The notes below the pieces were generated by a model. That model saw nothing but the letters and a program-made list of their open reading frames with translations, ran no database searches and had not been told where the DNA came from. DNA of 32,936 bases from Gallionella sp. (GTDB lineage: Bacteria; Pseudomonadota; Gammaproteobacteria; Burkholderiales; Gallionellaceae): NCBI GenBank assembly GCA_030700315.1, contig JAUYJO010000046.1, forward strand, positions 1-32,936, in the 5' to 3' direction. How positions within the stretch are numbered: the stretch's first letter is position 1; the number at the start of each line of letters is the position of its first letter. Below, one piece after another: positions 24,614 to 32,936 of this stretch. The translations under genes were made by a program, and so were the position numbers.

Positions 24614-27095
24614 CGAACAAATCCTTTTGATTTTCCGGGGGTGGACGAGATTTTCCGCGCGGCATCGGTGGCGGCGGAACAATCGGTGGAGGTAAAAAAT
24701 CGGTCGGATGCTGCCTCTTGATCCGCGCATCGTCCTCCACCATCATGTCGATCAAGTGGCGGGTGAAATCTCTCTGGTTGCCACCGAATTGTTGTTTAAG
24801 ATCGTTAAACGCCTGCTTGCCTATTTCATTGCGCACCATATCGAGGAAGACTTTTTCGCCTTTTATGGCCAACAGCAGCTCGAACATCGCGCGCGGACTG
24901 CCCGGGATGCCATCAAACGGATTGAACGGATAGTCGTCCGGATAGGGATCCTGAACTGACATGTCCTCCATCGGATCGAGCACGGCGAGAATGCGCTGAG
25001 CGGTGCGCTCGTCACCTTGTAGCCGGGCATTTTCGAGCGCTTTCTCCAGCGCGTCAAAATCCTGATCTGGAATGTCGTATGAATCGTTTCCGTAACGTGC
25101 GGTCACTCTGAAATAAACAAACACCGGGCGGTCGGGCCAGCGTTTGAGCGCCGCCTCGGCGTAAGTTAGCAGCAATTCTTTTTCTCCGGAGCGCTGCAAT
25201 GCTTCGCACACCAGCAGATGATCCGCTTCGGAGAATTTGGCCTTGACCGCGCGCTTTAACGGGGCACGCAAAGGGGCAAGCGCGGCGCGTATCGTTTTTT
25301 CTCCGTCCCGCGCGGCGCTCATGGCTTGTGCCAGAGCAATGACCGCTTCCGGAGCAGGCGGTGTCGTCTCCAGATCGACACCGGCGCGCAGCAGCAAGTC
25401 TTTCGGGTCGAGCCCCACCTTGTTCGCTTCCAGCAGCAAATGGAAGACGCCCACCAGAGCGCCGCCAAAATCGGCCACCGCCTCGCGCAGTTGAGCGTCA
25501 GCATCACTTGCCTGACCTTCCGTGGCGAAGGAGCGCAACAACTTGAGCATTGCCTTGTCTTCCGGCGCGCGCAGCCATTCCTCCGCAGCATCCAGCTCTT
25601 TGCACGCCGCAGGATTATTCCGCGCCTTGATCTGCTTGCGCGCGTGGGAAAAAAGCGCGTGACCGATCAACCCCCGCACCTGCGGGTTGATCGGATCGAG
25701 TTCCAGCACCTGCTTCGCCAGCCCCACGGCCTTTTTGAATGCCTTGCCGGCCAGCGCAACTTCCACCGCTTCGAGCAACACCCCGGCATCCTTGGGAAAA
25801 CGGGGCAGCGCTTTGTCGAGATAAGCGCGCGCTTGCGCGAGGTCGTTATCAGAACGCAGCACGCGGATTACCGTCAGATAGCTGTCCCGGTCTTCGGGGT
25901 CGAGCTCCAGGCTTTTTTTGAGGTGCTTGAAAGCGTTGTTATTTGGCCCGTTTTTGCGACTGAGATCGGCCATGTGGCGCCAGATCAGCGCCGCGCGCAG
26001 CCTTTGCTCGGGCTGAGTGCATAGAAGTTCAGCCAACTTTTTCCAGTCGTCTTCGGCATCTTCAAGCTCCCCTAAAAGTTCGCCCGCCAAAGCTGTAATA
26101 TGCGTCTTCTTCTCGGTGGGCAACCTGGCGTAGTCGGGATTTTTTGGCAAGCGTCTACCCAAATGGGGCATCAGGCGATGATACAAGCCGATAAATTTGT
26201 CCTCGGGCACGGCGCGCCGGTGGCGCAGCAGCGTATCTAAAAGAGAGGCTGCGGCAGGCGTATCGCCCAATTTGGAGAGTTCCAGCAACAGCGGACGCAG
26301 CGCATCGGGGCAGCCCTTGATATCCAGCACCAGATGTCGGCCGTCTTCGTTGAGATCACGCAAAGCCGCCAGCCAGCCACCATCAGGCAGCACAGCGGCG
26401 CGCAATACCGCAGCCAGCCGCTCGAATGGGCCAGTGGATGGCAGGCGCGCTATCGCTGCTTGCGCCGCTTCAGCATCGGTTGTCAGCAGCGCTAACGCTT
26501 TGAGGGCAGGCTTCAGGTCGCGATAGGGAGAACGGAACGGAATCGCCTGGAGTTGCTCTCCCATTGCGGCGAAATCTCCCCGGTGATACGCGGCCAATGC
26601 TCCCAGCACGAGCGAGCGATGACGCAGCAGGGCGCTGTCGGCAGGCAGGGCGGGCAACGCGTTGTCGGGCGCTGCCAGCACTGTCGCGGCAAGGCACGTT
26701 TCCAGCTCGGTGCGTGTCGCTTCTGGCAAGGTATTATCGGCCAGGAGCTGAAACAATTCCTTCTGCTCCCCCGCCTGAAAAAGCCAATCAAAGTAAGGCC
26801 CCTCGGCAAGTGGCTTGCCGCACAATTGAGCGCGGTTACGCCACAATACCAGCGCCTCCTTGAGCATACCCTTGGCGGCCAGATCGCGGGCGCGCCCGGC
26901 GTAACACGCTGCCAAACCATCGACCCAGATGGGTTGGCGTTCACGCTTGACCAATTCTTTGTAAAGCTCGATCGCTTCCTTATAACGTGACGCACTCAAT
27001 GCAGCCCCGGCTTCTGCCGCCAATACAGCGCTATCCATTGCATGGGGCGAAACAGGCTTGGTTTGGGCTTTGTGTTGTTTGACCTTGCGTGACAT
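24606..27095 (-). CDS. Large TPR-like helical repeat protein
   Basis: An 829-residue cytosolic protein without signal peptide or membrane helix. Repeated helix pairs occur throughout: SRYKEAIELYKELVKRERQPIWVDGLAACYAGRARDLAAKGMLKEALVLWRNRAQL, and in the middle FKHLKKSLELDPEDRDSYLTVIRVLRSDNDLAQARAYLDKALPRFPKDAGVLLEAVEVALAGKAFKKAVGLAKQVLELDP, clear tetratricopeptide units. The end is proline-rich (LPPPIVPPPPMPRG). The start at 27095 (ATG) fits a promoter that puts transcription start near 27125; a TTG at 27125 would need transcription from the first base. It is the first gene of the cassette and overlaps the J gene, so it is probably a scaffold or substrate-recognition partner of the Hsp70. Confidence 0.85.
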   Translation of the reverse strand: MSRKVKQHKAQTKPVSPHAMDSAVLAAEAGAALSASRYKEAIELYKELVKRERQPIWVDGLAACYAGRARDLAAKGMLKEALVLWRNRAQLCGKPLAEGPYFDWLFQAGEQKELFQLLADNTLPEATRTELETCLAATVLAAPDNALPALPADSALLRHRSLVLGALAAYHRGDFAAMGEQLQAIPFRSPYRDLKPALKALALLTTDAEAAQAAIARLPSTGPFERLAAVLRAAVLPDGGWLAALRDLNEDGRHLVLDIKGCPDALRPLLLELSKLGDTPAAASLLDTLLRHRRAVPEDKFIGLYHRLMPHLGRRLPKNPDYARLPTEKKTHITALAGELLGELEDAEDDWKKLAELLCTQPEQRLRAALIWRHMADLSRKNGPNNNAFKHLKKSLELDPEDRDSYLTVIRVLRSDNDLAQARAYLDKALPRFPKDAGVLLEAVEVALAGKAFKKAVGLAKQVLELDPINPQVRGLIGHALFSHARKQIKARNNPAACKELDAAEEWLRAPEDKAMLKLLRSFATEGQASDADAQLREAVADFGGALVGVFHLLLEANKVGLDPKDLLLRAGVDLETTPPAPEAVIALAQAMSAARDGEKTIRAALAPLRAPLKRAVKAKFSEADHLLVCEALQRSGEKELLLTYAEAALKRWPDRPVFVYFRVTARYGNDSYDIPDQDFDALEKALENARLQGDERTAQRILAVLDPMEDMSVQDPYPDDYPFNPFDGIPGSPRAMFELLLAIKGEKVFLDMVRNEIGKQAFNDLKQQFGGNQRDFTRHLIDMMVEDDARIKRQHPTDFLPPPIVPPPPMPRGKSRPPPENQKDLFDE

Positions 27096-27131
27096 GGGGT
27101 ATGTAAATAAGAAGTAGAGCGACAATATTTA

Positions 27132-27160
27132 ATTCTAGCGTGAATAATTTTTATCGCCAA
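27132..27160 (-). promoter_or_regulatory. Sigma-70 promoter of the chaperone cassette
   Basis: On the minus strand TTGGCG (27160-27155) and TAGAAT (27137-27132) are separated by exactly 17 bases, a near-consensus vegetative promoter. Transcription should start near 27125, about 30 bases before the TPR ATG. No heat-shock (sigma-32) promoter is seen, so expression may be constitutive. Confidence 0.65.
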
Positions 27161-27219
27161 ATGTTATGTGAGTCTCGTGTGAGCCTTGTCCAGCCGGTCG
27201 GTTGCGGTTCAGGTGGCGC

Positions 27220-27288
27220 AATGTCGCGTTGCGGGTGCGGCGCGATGATGCTGCATGATATGTGGCGATCAGGCTCGACGAGAAGTAA
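27220..27288 (+). pseudogene. Decayed copy of the degP 3' end
   Basis: Sixty-eight bases match degP 21139-21206 at 59 positions and keep the same frame: NVALRVRRDDAA, then TGA, then YVAIRLDEK and TAA. Several of the nine differences are third-position changes, as between diverged genes, and one makes a stop. No further degP sequence is found upstream. It stands just before lepA, where a degP gene would end in the usual gene order. Confidence 0.8.
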
Positions 27289-27307
27289 TCACAGTCCTGC
27301 GTACTCC

Positions 27308-27360
27308 GCCTAAATCGGCTAGAATTCGCGCTTTGCGAATCAGCCGGTTTAGGCGTTTTT
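27308..27360 (+). terminator. Strong hairpin with T-tract just before lepA
   Basis: GCCTAAATCGGCT (27308-27320) pairs with AGCCGGTTTAGGC (27342-27354) with one G-U; inside, ATTCGC pairs with GCGAAT around a five-base loop. GTTTTT follows, so this is a classic intrinsic terminator. The lepA ATG is only 11 bases downstream, so it either ends an upstream transcript or works as an attenuator in the lepA leader. Confidence 0.75.
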
Positions 27361-27371
27361 ATTAGGTGCTC

Positions 27372-29162
<1,791 letters not shown>

Positions 29163-29209
29163 TCACTTACAGGTTGAATCATGTCAAAACGTGACAAGAA
29201 TTGTGCAGT

Positions 29210-29279
29210 CGTAGGTCGGATGAGCGTAGCGTTATTCGACATGGAGGTGTCGGAAGGCGCTGCGCTTTTCCGACCTACG
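29210..29279. repeat. 70-bp palindromic repeat between lepA and lepB
   Basis: CGTAGGTCGG at the left and CCGACCTACG at the right are perfect inverted ends. Internal GCGTAGCG and CGCTGCGC form a second, imperfect dyad. It looks like a REP-type dispersed element and separates lepA from lepB by an extra 70 bases. Confidence 0.7.
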
Positions 29280-29327
29280 AAAACCGCCACTTTTTTGGTT
29301 TCGGTTTGTCTGGCTTAGGGAACAACG

Positions 29328-30131
29328 ATGGATTTTGCACTGATTTTGTTTGTCTTGCTGCTGGTCACCGGCGGAGTGTGGCTGCTGGATCGCTTCGTCC
29401 TGGCGGCCAAGCGCGGCAAAGATGTTGCCGAGCCGTGGTGGGTGGAATATGCCAAGAGCTTCTTCCCGGTCATCCTGATCGTGTTTTTCATCCGTTCCTT
29501 CCTGGTCGAACCGTTCAAGATTCCTTCCGGCTCGATGATTCCGACCCTGCAAGTCGGCGATTTTATCCTGGTGAATAAATTTACCTACGGCATTCGCCTG
29601 CCCATCATCAATAAAAAAATTGTTCAGCTTAACGATCCGCAGCGCGGCGATGTGATGGTGTTTCACTACCCGGAAAACCCGTCTCTGGACTACATCAAGC
29701 GCGTGATCGCACTGCCCGGTGATACCGTCGAATATCGCAACAAGCGGTTATCGATCAACGGCATCGAGCAGGCGCAGCAGGCGGATGGCGATTACAATTA
29801 CGTCGAGACCGGGCTGAATTTTGTGCATACCGAGAAACGTATTGAAACCTTGGACGGTCGCCAGCATACGGTGTTGGTCAATCCTGAAGTGCCCGCGCTG
29901 CACCTGGGCTCGGTGGCCGAATTCAAGGGGCGCGAAAATTGCAAATATGACAAGGAAATGGTACGTTGCAAGATACCCGACGGACATTACTTCATGTTGG
30001 GCGACAACCGAGACAACAGCCGCGATAGCCGTTATTGGGGGTTTGTGCCGGATCACCAGATCGTCGGCAAGGCGTTTTTTATCTGGATGAATTTTTCCGA
30101 TCTGAAGCGGATCGGATTGTCCATAGATTGA
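29328..30131 (+). CDS. lepB: Signal peptidase I
   Basis: A 267-residue inner-membrane protease that removes signal peptides. Two transmembrane helices lie at the N terminus (about 3-23 and 43-62). The catalytic Ser is in IPSGSMIPTLQVGDF and the Lys in YIKRVIALPGDTVEY; GDNRDNSRDSRYWGFVPDHQIVGKAFFIW is box E. AGGGAACAACG precedes the ATG. Following genes are DUF4845, rnc and era, a conserved betaproteobacterial order. Confidence 0.97.
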   Translation: MDFALILFVLLLVTGGVWLLDRFVLAAKRGKDVAEPWWVEYAKSFFPVILIVFFIRSFLVEPFKIPSGSMIPTLQVGDFILVNKFTYGIRLPIINKKIVQLNDPQRGDVMVFHYPENPSLDYIKRVIALPGDTVEYRNKRLSINGIEQAQQADGDYNYVETGLNFVHTEKRIETLDGRQHTVLVNPEVPALHLGSVAEFKGRENCKYDKEMVRCKIPDGHYFMLGDNRDNSRDSRYWGFVPDHQIVGKAFFIWMNFSDLKRIGLSID

Positions 30132-30180
30132 AGCAGTGGTTGACTGAATCGAAGGGTAAATAGGTCAAAGGGAGAATGAA

Positions 30181-30552
30181 ATGAACACAGCGATGCTATC
30201 GAAACAGCGTGGGTTGGGTTTTTCCGGGTTTTTATTCGGCGCTGCGGCTCTGGTTTTTGCCAGCATTCTTGGGATGAAACTCATTCCGGCGTATATGCAG
30301 GATGCGCGCATCAAAAATACTTTTGTTGCGATCGCCAATGATGCGGAGCTGCAGAAAGCCAGCCCGCGCGACATCCGCATGGCCTTCAGTAAACGTGCGG
30401 ATGTTGATGACATCAATGCGGTAAAACACGACGACATCGACATTGCCAAAGACGGAGAGCGCCTGGTGTTGAGCGCGAGCTACGATGTCAGGATTCCGCT
30501 GTTCGCCAACATCAGCCTGTATCTGGAATTTAACCCCAGCAGTGACCAATAA
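30181..30552 (+). CDS. DUF4845 membrane protein
   Basis: A 123-residue protein with one N-terminal transmembrane helix ([29 protein letters not shown]) and a small extracytoplasmic domain ([43 protein letters not shown]). This fits DUF4845, whose genes usually stand between lepB and rnc in betaproteobacteria. The topology resembles pilin-like type II anchors, but function is unknown. GGGAGAATGAA precedes the ATG; its end overlaps the rnc start. Confidence 0.88.
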   Translation: MNTAMLSKQRGLGFSGFLFGAAALVFASILGMKLIPAYMQDARIKNTFVAIANDAELQKASPRDIRMAFSKRADVDDINAVKHDDIDIAKDGERLVLSASYDVRIPLFANISLYLEFNPSSDQ

Positions 30553-31225
30553 GGTAAACAGCGCGCTATGCCAACAACTGGGGCATGTTTTTGCGCAGCC
30601 CCAATTGCTGCAGCGCGCGTTGACCCACCGCAGTTATGCGCCCGAACATAACGAACGCCTGGAATTTCTGGGTGACAGCGTGCTCGGTTGCGTCATCGCC
30701 AACTATCTATATATTCACTACCCGCAGTTGAGCGAGGGCGAGCTGTCGCGGCTGCGCTCGAACCTGGTCAGAGAAGACACGCTGGTCATACTCGCGCAGC
30801 AACTTGACCTCGGCAGCCAATTAAAGCTGGGCGAAGGCGAACGCAAGAGCGGCGGTTTCCGCCGTCCTTCCATCTTGGCGGATGCGATGGAAGCGCTGTT
30901 CGGCGCGGTGTTGCTGGATGGCGGTTTCGCCGCCGCCGAAAAAACCGTGCTGGGTTTGTTCGTGCCCTACCTGGCGCAAGTTGATGTGCAGACGCTGGGC
31001 AAAGATGCCAAGACCCTGCTGCAGGAATATCTGCAAGGCAAACGCATCCCCCTGCCGACCTACAGCGTGATCGCCACGCAAGGCCATGCGCACGAACAAT
31101 CATTCGAAGTGGAGTGCGCCATCCCGTCGTTGAAAATAGTCACGCACGGCACAGGCAGCAGCCGTCGCAATGCCGAACAACAGGCCGCACAGGCCGCCTA
31201 CCAACAACTATCGACCTCCTCATGA
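30542..31225 (+). CDS. rnc: Ribonuclease III
   Basis: A 227-residue double-strand-specific RNase that processes rRNA and many structured transcripts. The catalytic signature [14 protein letters not shown] and the second acidic site [16 protein letters not shown] are intact, and the C-terminal dsRNA-binding domain ([19 protein letters not shown] through [21 protein letters not shown]) is complete. GTG 30542 ([17 protein letters not shown]) overlaps the DUF4845 stop and gives the family N terminus; an in-frame ATG at 30485 lies inside DUF4845. The era gene overlaps its stop. Confidence 0.96.
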   Translation: MTNKVNSALCQQLGHVFAQPQLLQRALTHRSYAPEHNERLEFLGDSVLGCVIANYLYIHYPQLSEGELSRLRSNLVREDTLVILAQQLDLGSQLKLGEGERKSGGFRRPSILADAMEALFGAVLLDGGFAAAEKTVLGLFVPYLAQVDVQTLGKDAKTLLQEYLQGKRIPLPTYSVIATQGHAHEQSFEVECAIPSLKIVTHGTGSSRRNAEQQAAQAAYQQLSTSS

Positions 31226-32154
31226 CCGAACCAAAAGACTCTGCGAGCAGCCGCGTTGCGGATTGCCAGCCCGAACCGTTTCGCAGCGGTTTCATCGCCA
31301 TCGTCGGTCGGCCCAACGTGGGCAAGTCCACGCTGCTCAACCACCTGATCGGGCAGAAAATCAGCATCACCTCGCGCAAGGCGCAGACCACGCGCCACCG
31401 CATCCACGGCATCTTCACCGACGAACACGCGCAATTCGTATTCGTCGATACGCCGGGCTTTCAGACCAAGCACCTGAATGCGCTGAACCGCGGCATGAAC
31501 CGCGTCGTCACCTGCAGTTTGCGCGACGTGCAGGTGGTGGTGTTCGTACTGGAAGCGCTGCGCTATGACGAGCGCGACCGGGAAGTGCTTAAGCTGCTGC
31601 CGGACAACCGTCCGGTGCTGCTGATCATCAACAAGATCGACGAGATTGAGGACAAGGGGCAGCTATTCTCGTTTGCCGAGCGCGTCGCACAGGACTTCAA
31701 ATTTACCGAGATTGTCCCGGTCAGCGCCAAGCGGGGCACCAAAATCGACGAATTGCGCGAAGCGTTGCGCCGCCACCTGCCGCCGGGTGAATTGATCTAC
31801 GACGCAGACGACATCACCGACCGCAGCGAAAAATTTCTGGCTGCGGAAATACTGCGCGAAAAAATATTCCGTTTCACCGGCGAGGAGCTGCCCTATTCGG
31901 TCAGCGTGGTGATCGAGCAATTCAAGCTGGAAGGCAAGTTGCGCCGCATTCATGCCGCGATCCTGGTGGACAAGGAAGCGCACAAGGCGATGCTGATCGG
32001 CAAGAAAGGCGAGAAGCTCAAGGAGATCGCCACCCAGGCGCGCCTCGACATGGAAAAGCTGTTCGACGGCAAGGTGTTCCTCGAAGTATTCATCAAGGTG
32101 CGCAGCGGCTGGGCCGACGACGCGCGCGTGCTGCGCTCACTGGGCTACGAATGA
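31222..32154 (+). CDS. era: GTPase Era
   Basis: A 310-residue GTPase needed for 16S rRNA maturation and 30S assembly. G1 [15 protein letters not shown]3 [10 protein letters not shown]4 NKIDEIED and G5 SAKRG are seen, followed by the KH domain ([37 protein letters not shown]). The N terminus has about 20 extra residues before the GTPase core. ATG 31222 overlaps the rnc stop (ATGA), so the pair is coupled; no separate ribosome site is needed. Confidence 0.97.
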   Translation: MTEPKDSASSRVADCQPEPFRSGFIAIVGRPNVGKSTLLNHLIGQKISITSRKAQTTRHRIHGIFTDEHAQFVFVDTPGFQTKHLNALNRGMNRVVTCSLRDVQVVVFVLEALRYDERDREVLKLLPDNRPVLLIINKIDEIEDKGQLFSFAERVAQDFKFTEIVPVSAKRGTKIDELREALRRHLPPGELIYDADDITDRSEKFLAAEILREKIFRFTGEELPYSVSVVIEQFKLEGKLRRIHAAILVDKEAHKAMLIGKKGEKLKEIATQARLDMEKLFDGKVFLEVFIKVRSGWADDARVLRSLGYE

Positions 32155-32247
32155 ACGCTCCGCGACTCCGCACGAATTCATCGGAAATGCCGGATGAGGA
32201 AATCTTGCGTCAGAGAAGGCGCAGCGCCCTGATAATCACAGCTTTTT

Positions 32248-32276
32248 TTGACAAACTGGCAGGCATTCCCGATAAT
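32248..32276 (+). promoter_or_regulatory. Sigma-70 promoter of the tRNA-Lys gene
   Basis: TTGACA (32248-32253), 17 bases, then GATAAT (32271-32276) is an almost perfect vegetative promoter. Transcription should start near 32283, about 28 bases before the tRNA. Confidence 0.8.
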
Positions 32277-32284
32277 GTGCATCG

Positions 32285-32306
32285 TTTTTGATGATTGCAT
32301 CAAAAA
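32285..32306 (+). promoter_or_regulatory. A/T dyad in the tRNA leader
   Basis: TTTTTGATG and CATCAAAAA are perfect 9-bp inverted arms around ATTG, lying between the predicted start site and the tRNA 5' end. It may influence transcription or leader processing. Confidence 0.4.
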
Positions 32307-32310
32307 ATAT

Positions 32311-32386
32311 GGGTCGTTAGCTCAGTTGGTAGAGCAGTGGACTCTTAATCCATTGGTCGAAGGTTCAAATCCTTCACGGCCCACCA
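32311..32386 (+). tRNA. tRNA-Lys (CUU)
   Basis: A 76-nt tRNA with encoded CCA. The acceptor GGGTCGT pairs with ACGGCCC (one G-U), the D arm has AGCTCAGTTGGTAGAGC, the anticodon loop is CTCTTAA (anticodon CTT, reading AAG), and the T arm has GGTTCAAATCC. It stands alone, downstream of era. Its 3' end faces a tyrosine integrase gene, so it is likely the attachment site of an integrated element. Confidence 0.96.
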
Positions 32387-32419
32387 GTAAAATCAAGGCT
32401 TGCAGCGATGCAGGCCTTT

Positions 32420-32759
32420 TTATTTGTCGGCAGACGTAGCCAAATCGTAGCCATCCAACACCGAATCCAGCCGAGTCGCCGCGTTTGCCAGATGGTCAGA
32501 TGCAAGGTGTGCGTAGCGTTCCACCATTGCCCCTGTTTTCCAGCCGCCAAGCTGTTGCAGTTCATGCGTGGGTGTCCCCTGCATTCTGTGCCAGCTTGCC
32601 CATGTATGCCGTAAATCATGCCAGCGGAAATCTTCAATGCCAGCACGCTTTAAAGCATTCCGCCATGCGCGAGTATTGGCGTTGGATATCGGCTTGCCTG
32701 CGAAGGTAAAGACCCGTACAGGATGTTTGCCGAGTTGCCGATGTAATTCCATTTCCAGT
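32420..32759 (-). pseudogene. Tyrosine integrase, C-terminal part only
   Basis: About 110 residues of the catalytic half remain: VFTFAGKPISNANTRAWRNALKRAGIEDFRWHDLRHTWASWHRMQGTPTHELQQLGGWKTGAMVERYAHLA, with the HDLRHTWAS box and catalytic Tyr in ERYAH. The N-terminal arm, core domain and first catalytic Arg are missing; the frame meets TTAA directly before LEMELHRQLGKHP. It points toward the tRNA-Lys 3' end, the arrangement of integrases beside their attachment site. The start is gone, so it is inactive. Confidence 0.75.
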
Positions 32760-32805
32760 TAAAGAAGCCTATAATCACGATCACCAATAGTGGTTGAGAT
32801 GATCT

Positions 32806-32936
32806 ATGGCAAGGCTGGCAGGTGGGCATGAGTTTTTAGAAGCGGCTGTCACACAAGCGGCTAACGCAAAGACAATCAGCGAGCTGCGCATGGCGCAGGC
32901 ATTGCTGATGCCTCTGAAGTTTGGACTGTCACTTGA
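32806..32936 (+). CDS. IS630-type transposase, N-terminal part, cut by window edge
   Basis: An open frame from ATG 32806 to the window end gives MARLAGGHEFLEAAVTQAAN then AKTISELRMAQALLMPLKFGLSL. The ISELR-AQALL-PLKFGLSL pattern is the start of the helix-turn-helix domain of IS630-type transposases. The left end of the element would lie in 32760-32805, immediately where the integrase frame is broken at a TA-containing site, which fits IS630 insertion at TA. Only the first 43 residues are visible. Confidence 0.55.
   Translation, partial: MARLAGGHEFLEAAVTQAANAKTISELRMAQALLMPLKFGLSL

Overview
The window looks like a betaproteobacterial chromosome, most likely Nitrosomonadales or a Gallionella/Sideroxydans-type organism. 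This is inferred from conserved gene order (metZ, pncC, recA-recX; ffs, dnaX, ybaB, recR, rluB; nadB opposite rpoE-rseA-rseB-degP; lepA-lepB-rnc-era), from protein sequence character, and from several palindromic intergenic repeats. No database search was run.

Layout. 1-1000: decaying accessory DNA with the 3' end of an unidentified gene, an HNH nuclease broken by a frameshift, and a small ORF with an in-frame stop. 1229-5000: housekeeping genes metZ, pncC, a small YjfB-like motility gene on the minus strand, recA and recX. 5000-5480: a repeat element and the 4.5S SRP RNA gene. 5480-9560: pagL-like lipid A deacylase, dnaX, ybaB, recR and rluB, tightly packed. 9650-12760: a signalling group with a membrane class III nucleotide cyclase carrying a PEGA domain, a membrane Ser/Thr kinase and a YgfX-like membrane protein. 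12760-15780: an accessory patch with an IS21 remnant, palindromic repeats, a HigBA/RelE-type toxin-antitoxin pair, a DUF4160/DUF2442 pair, a ParE toxin remnant, a 185-bp element with 21-bp inverted ends, and an inverted repeat carrying two perfect DnaA-box sequences. 15780-21207: nadB (minus), then the envelope-stress operon rpoE-rseA-rseB and degP.

21208-27290 is the most distinctive part. A minus-strand cassette encodes a large TPR-like protein, a J-domain protein without HPD, a GrpE-like protein, a short Hsp70 and, after a hairpin, a zinc-ribbon protein. The first four genes overlap or nearly touch and have a good sigma-70 promoter in front. The cassette sits between degP and lepA, which are usually close neighbours. 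A 68-nt copy of the degP 3' end (59/68 identical) lies at its far edge next to lepA, which looks like a scar of insertion or duplication.

27308-32154 is the lepA-lepB-DUF4845-rnc-era run, preceded by a strong hairpin/T-tract. 32248-32936 holds a promoter, tRNA-Lys(CUU), the 3' part of a tyrosine integrase facing the tRNA, and the start of an IS630-like transposase that appears to have cut the integrase.
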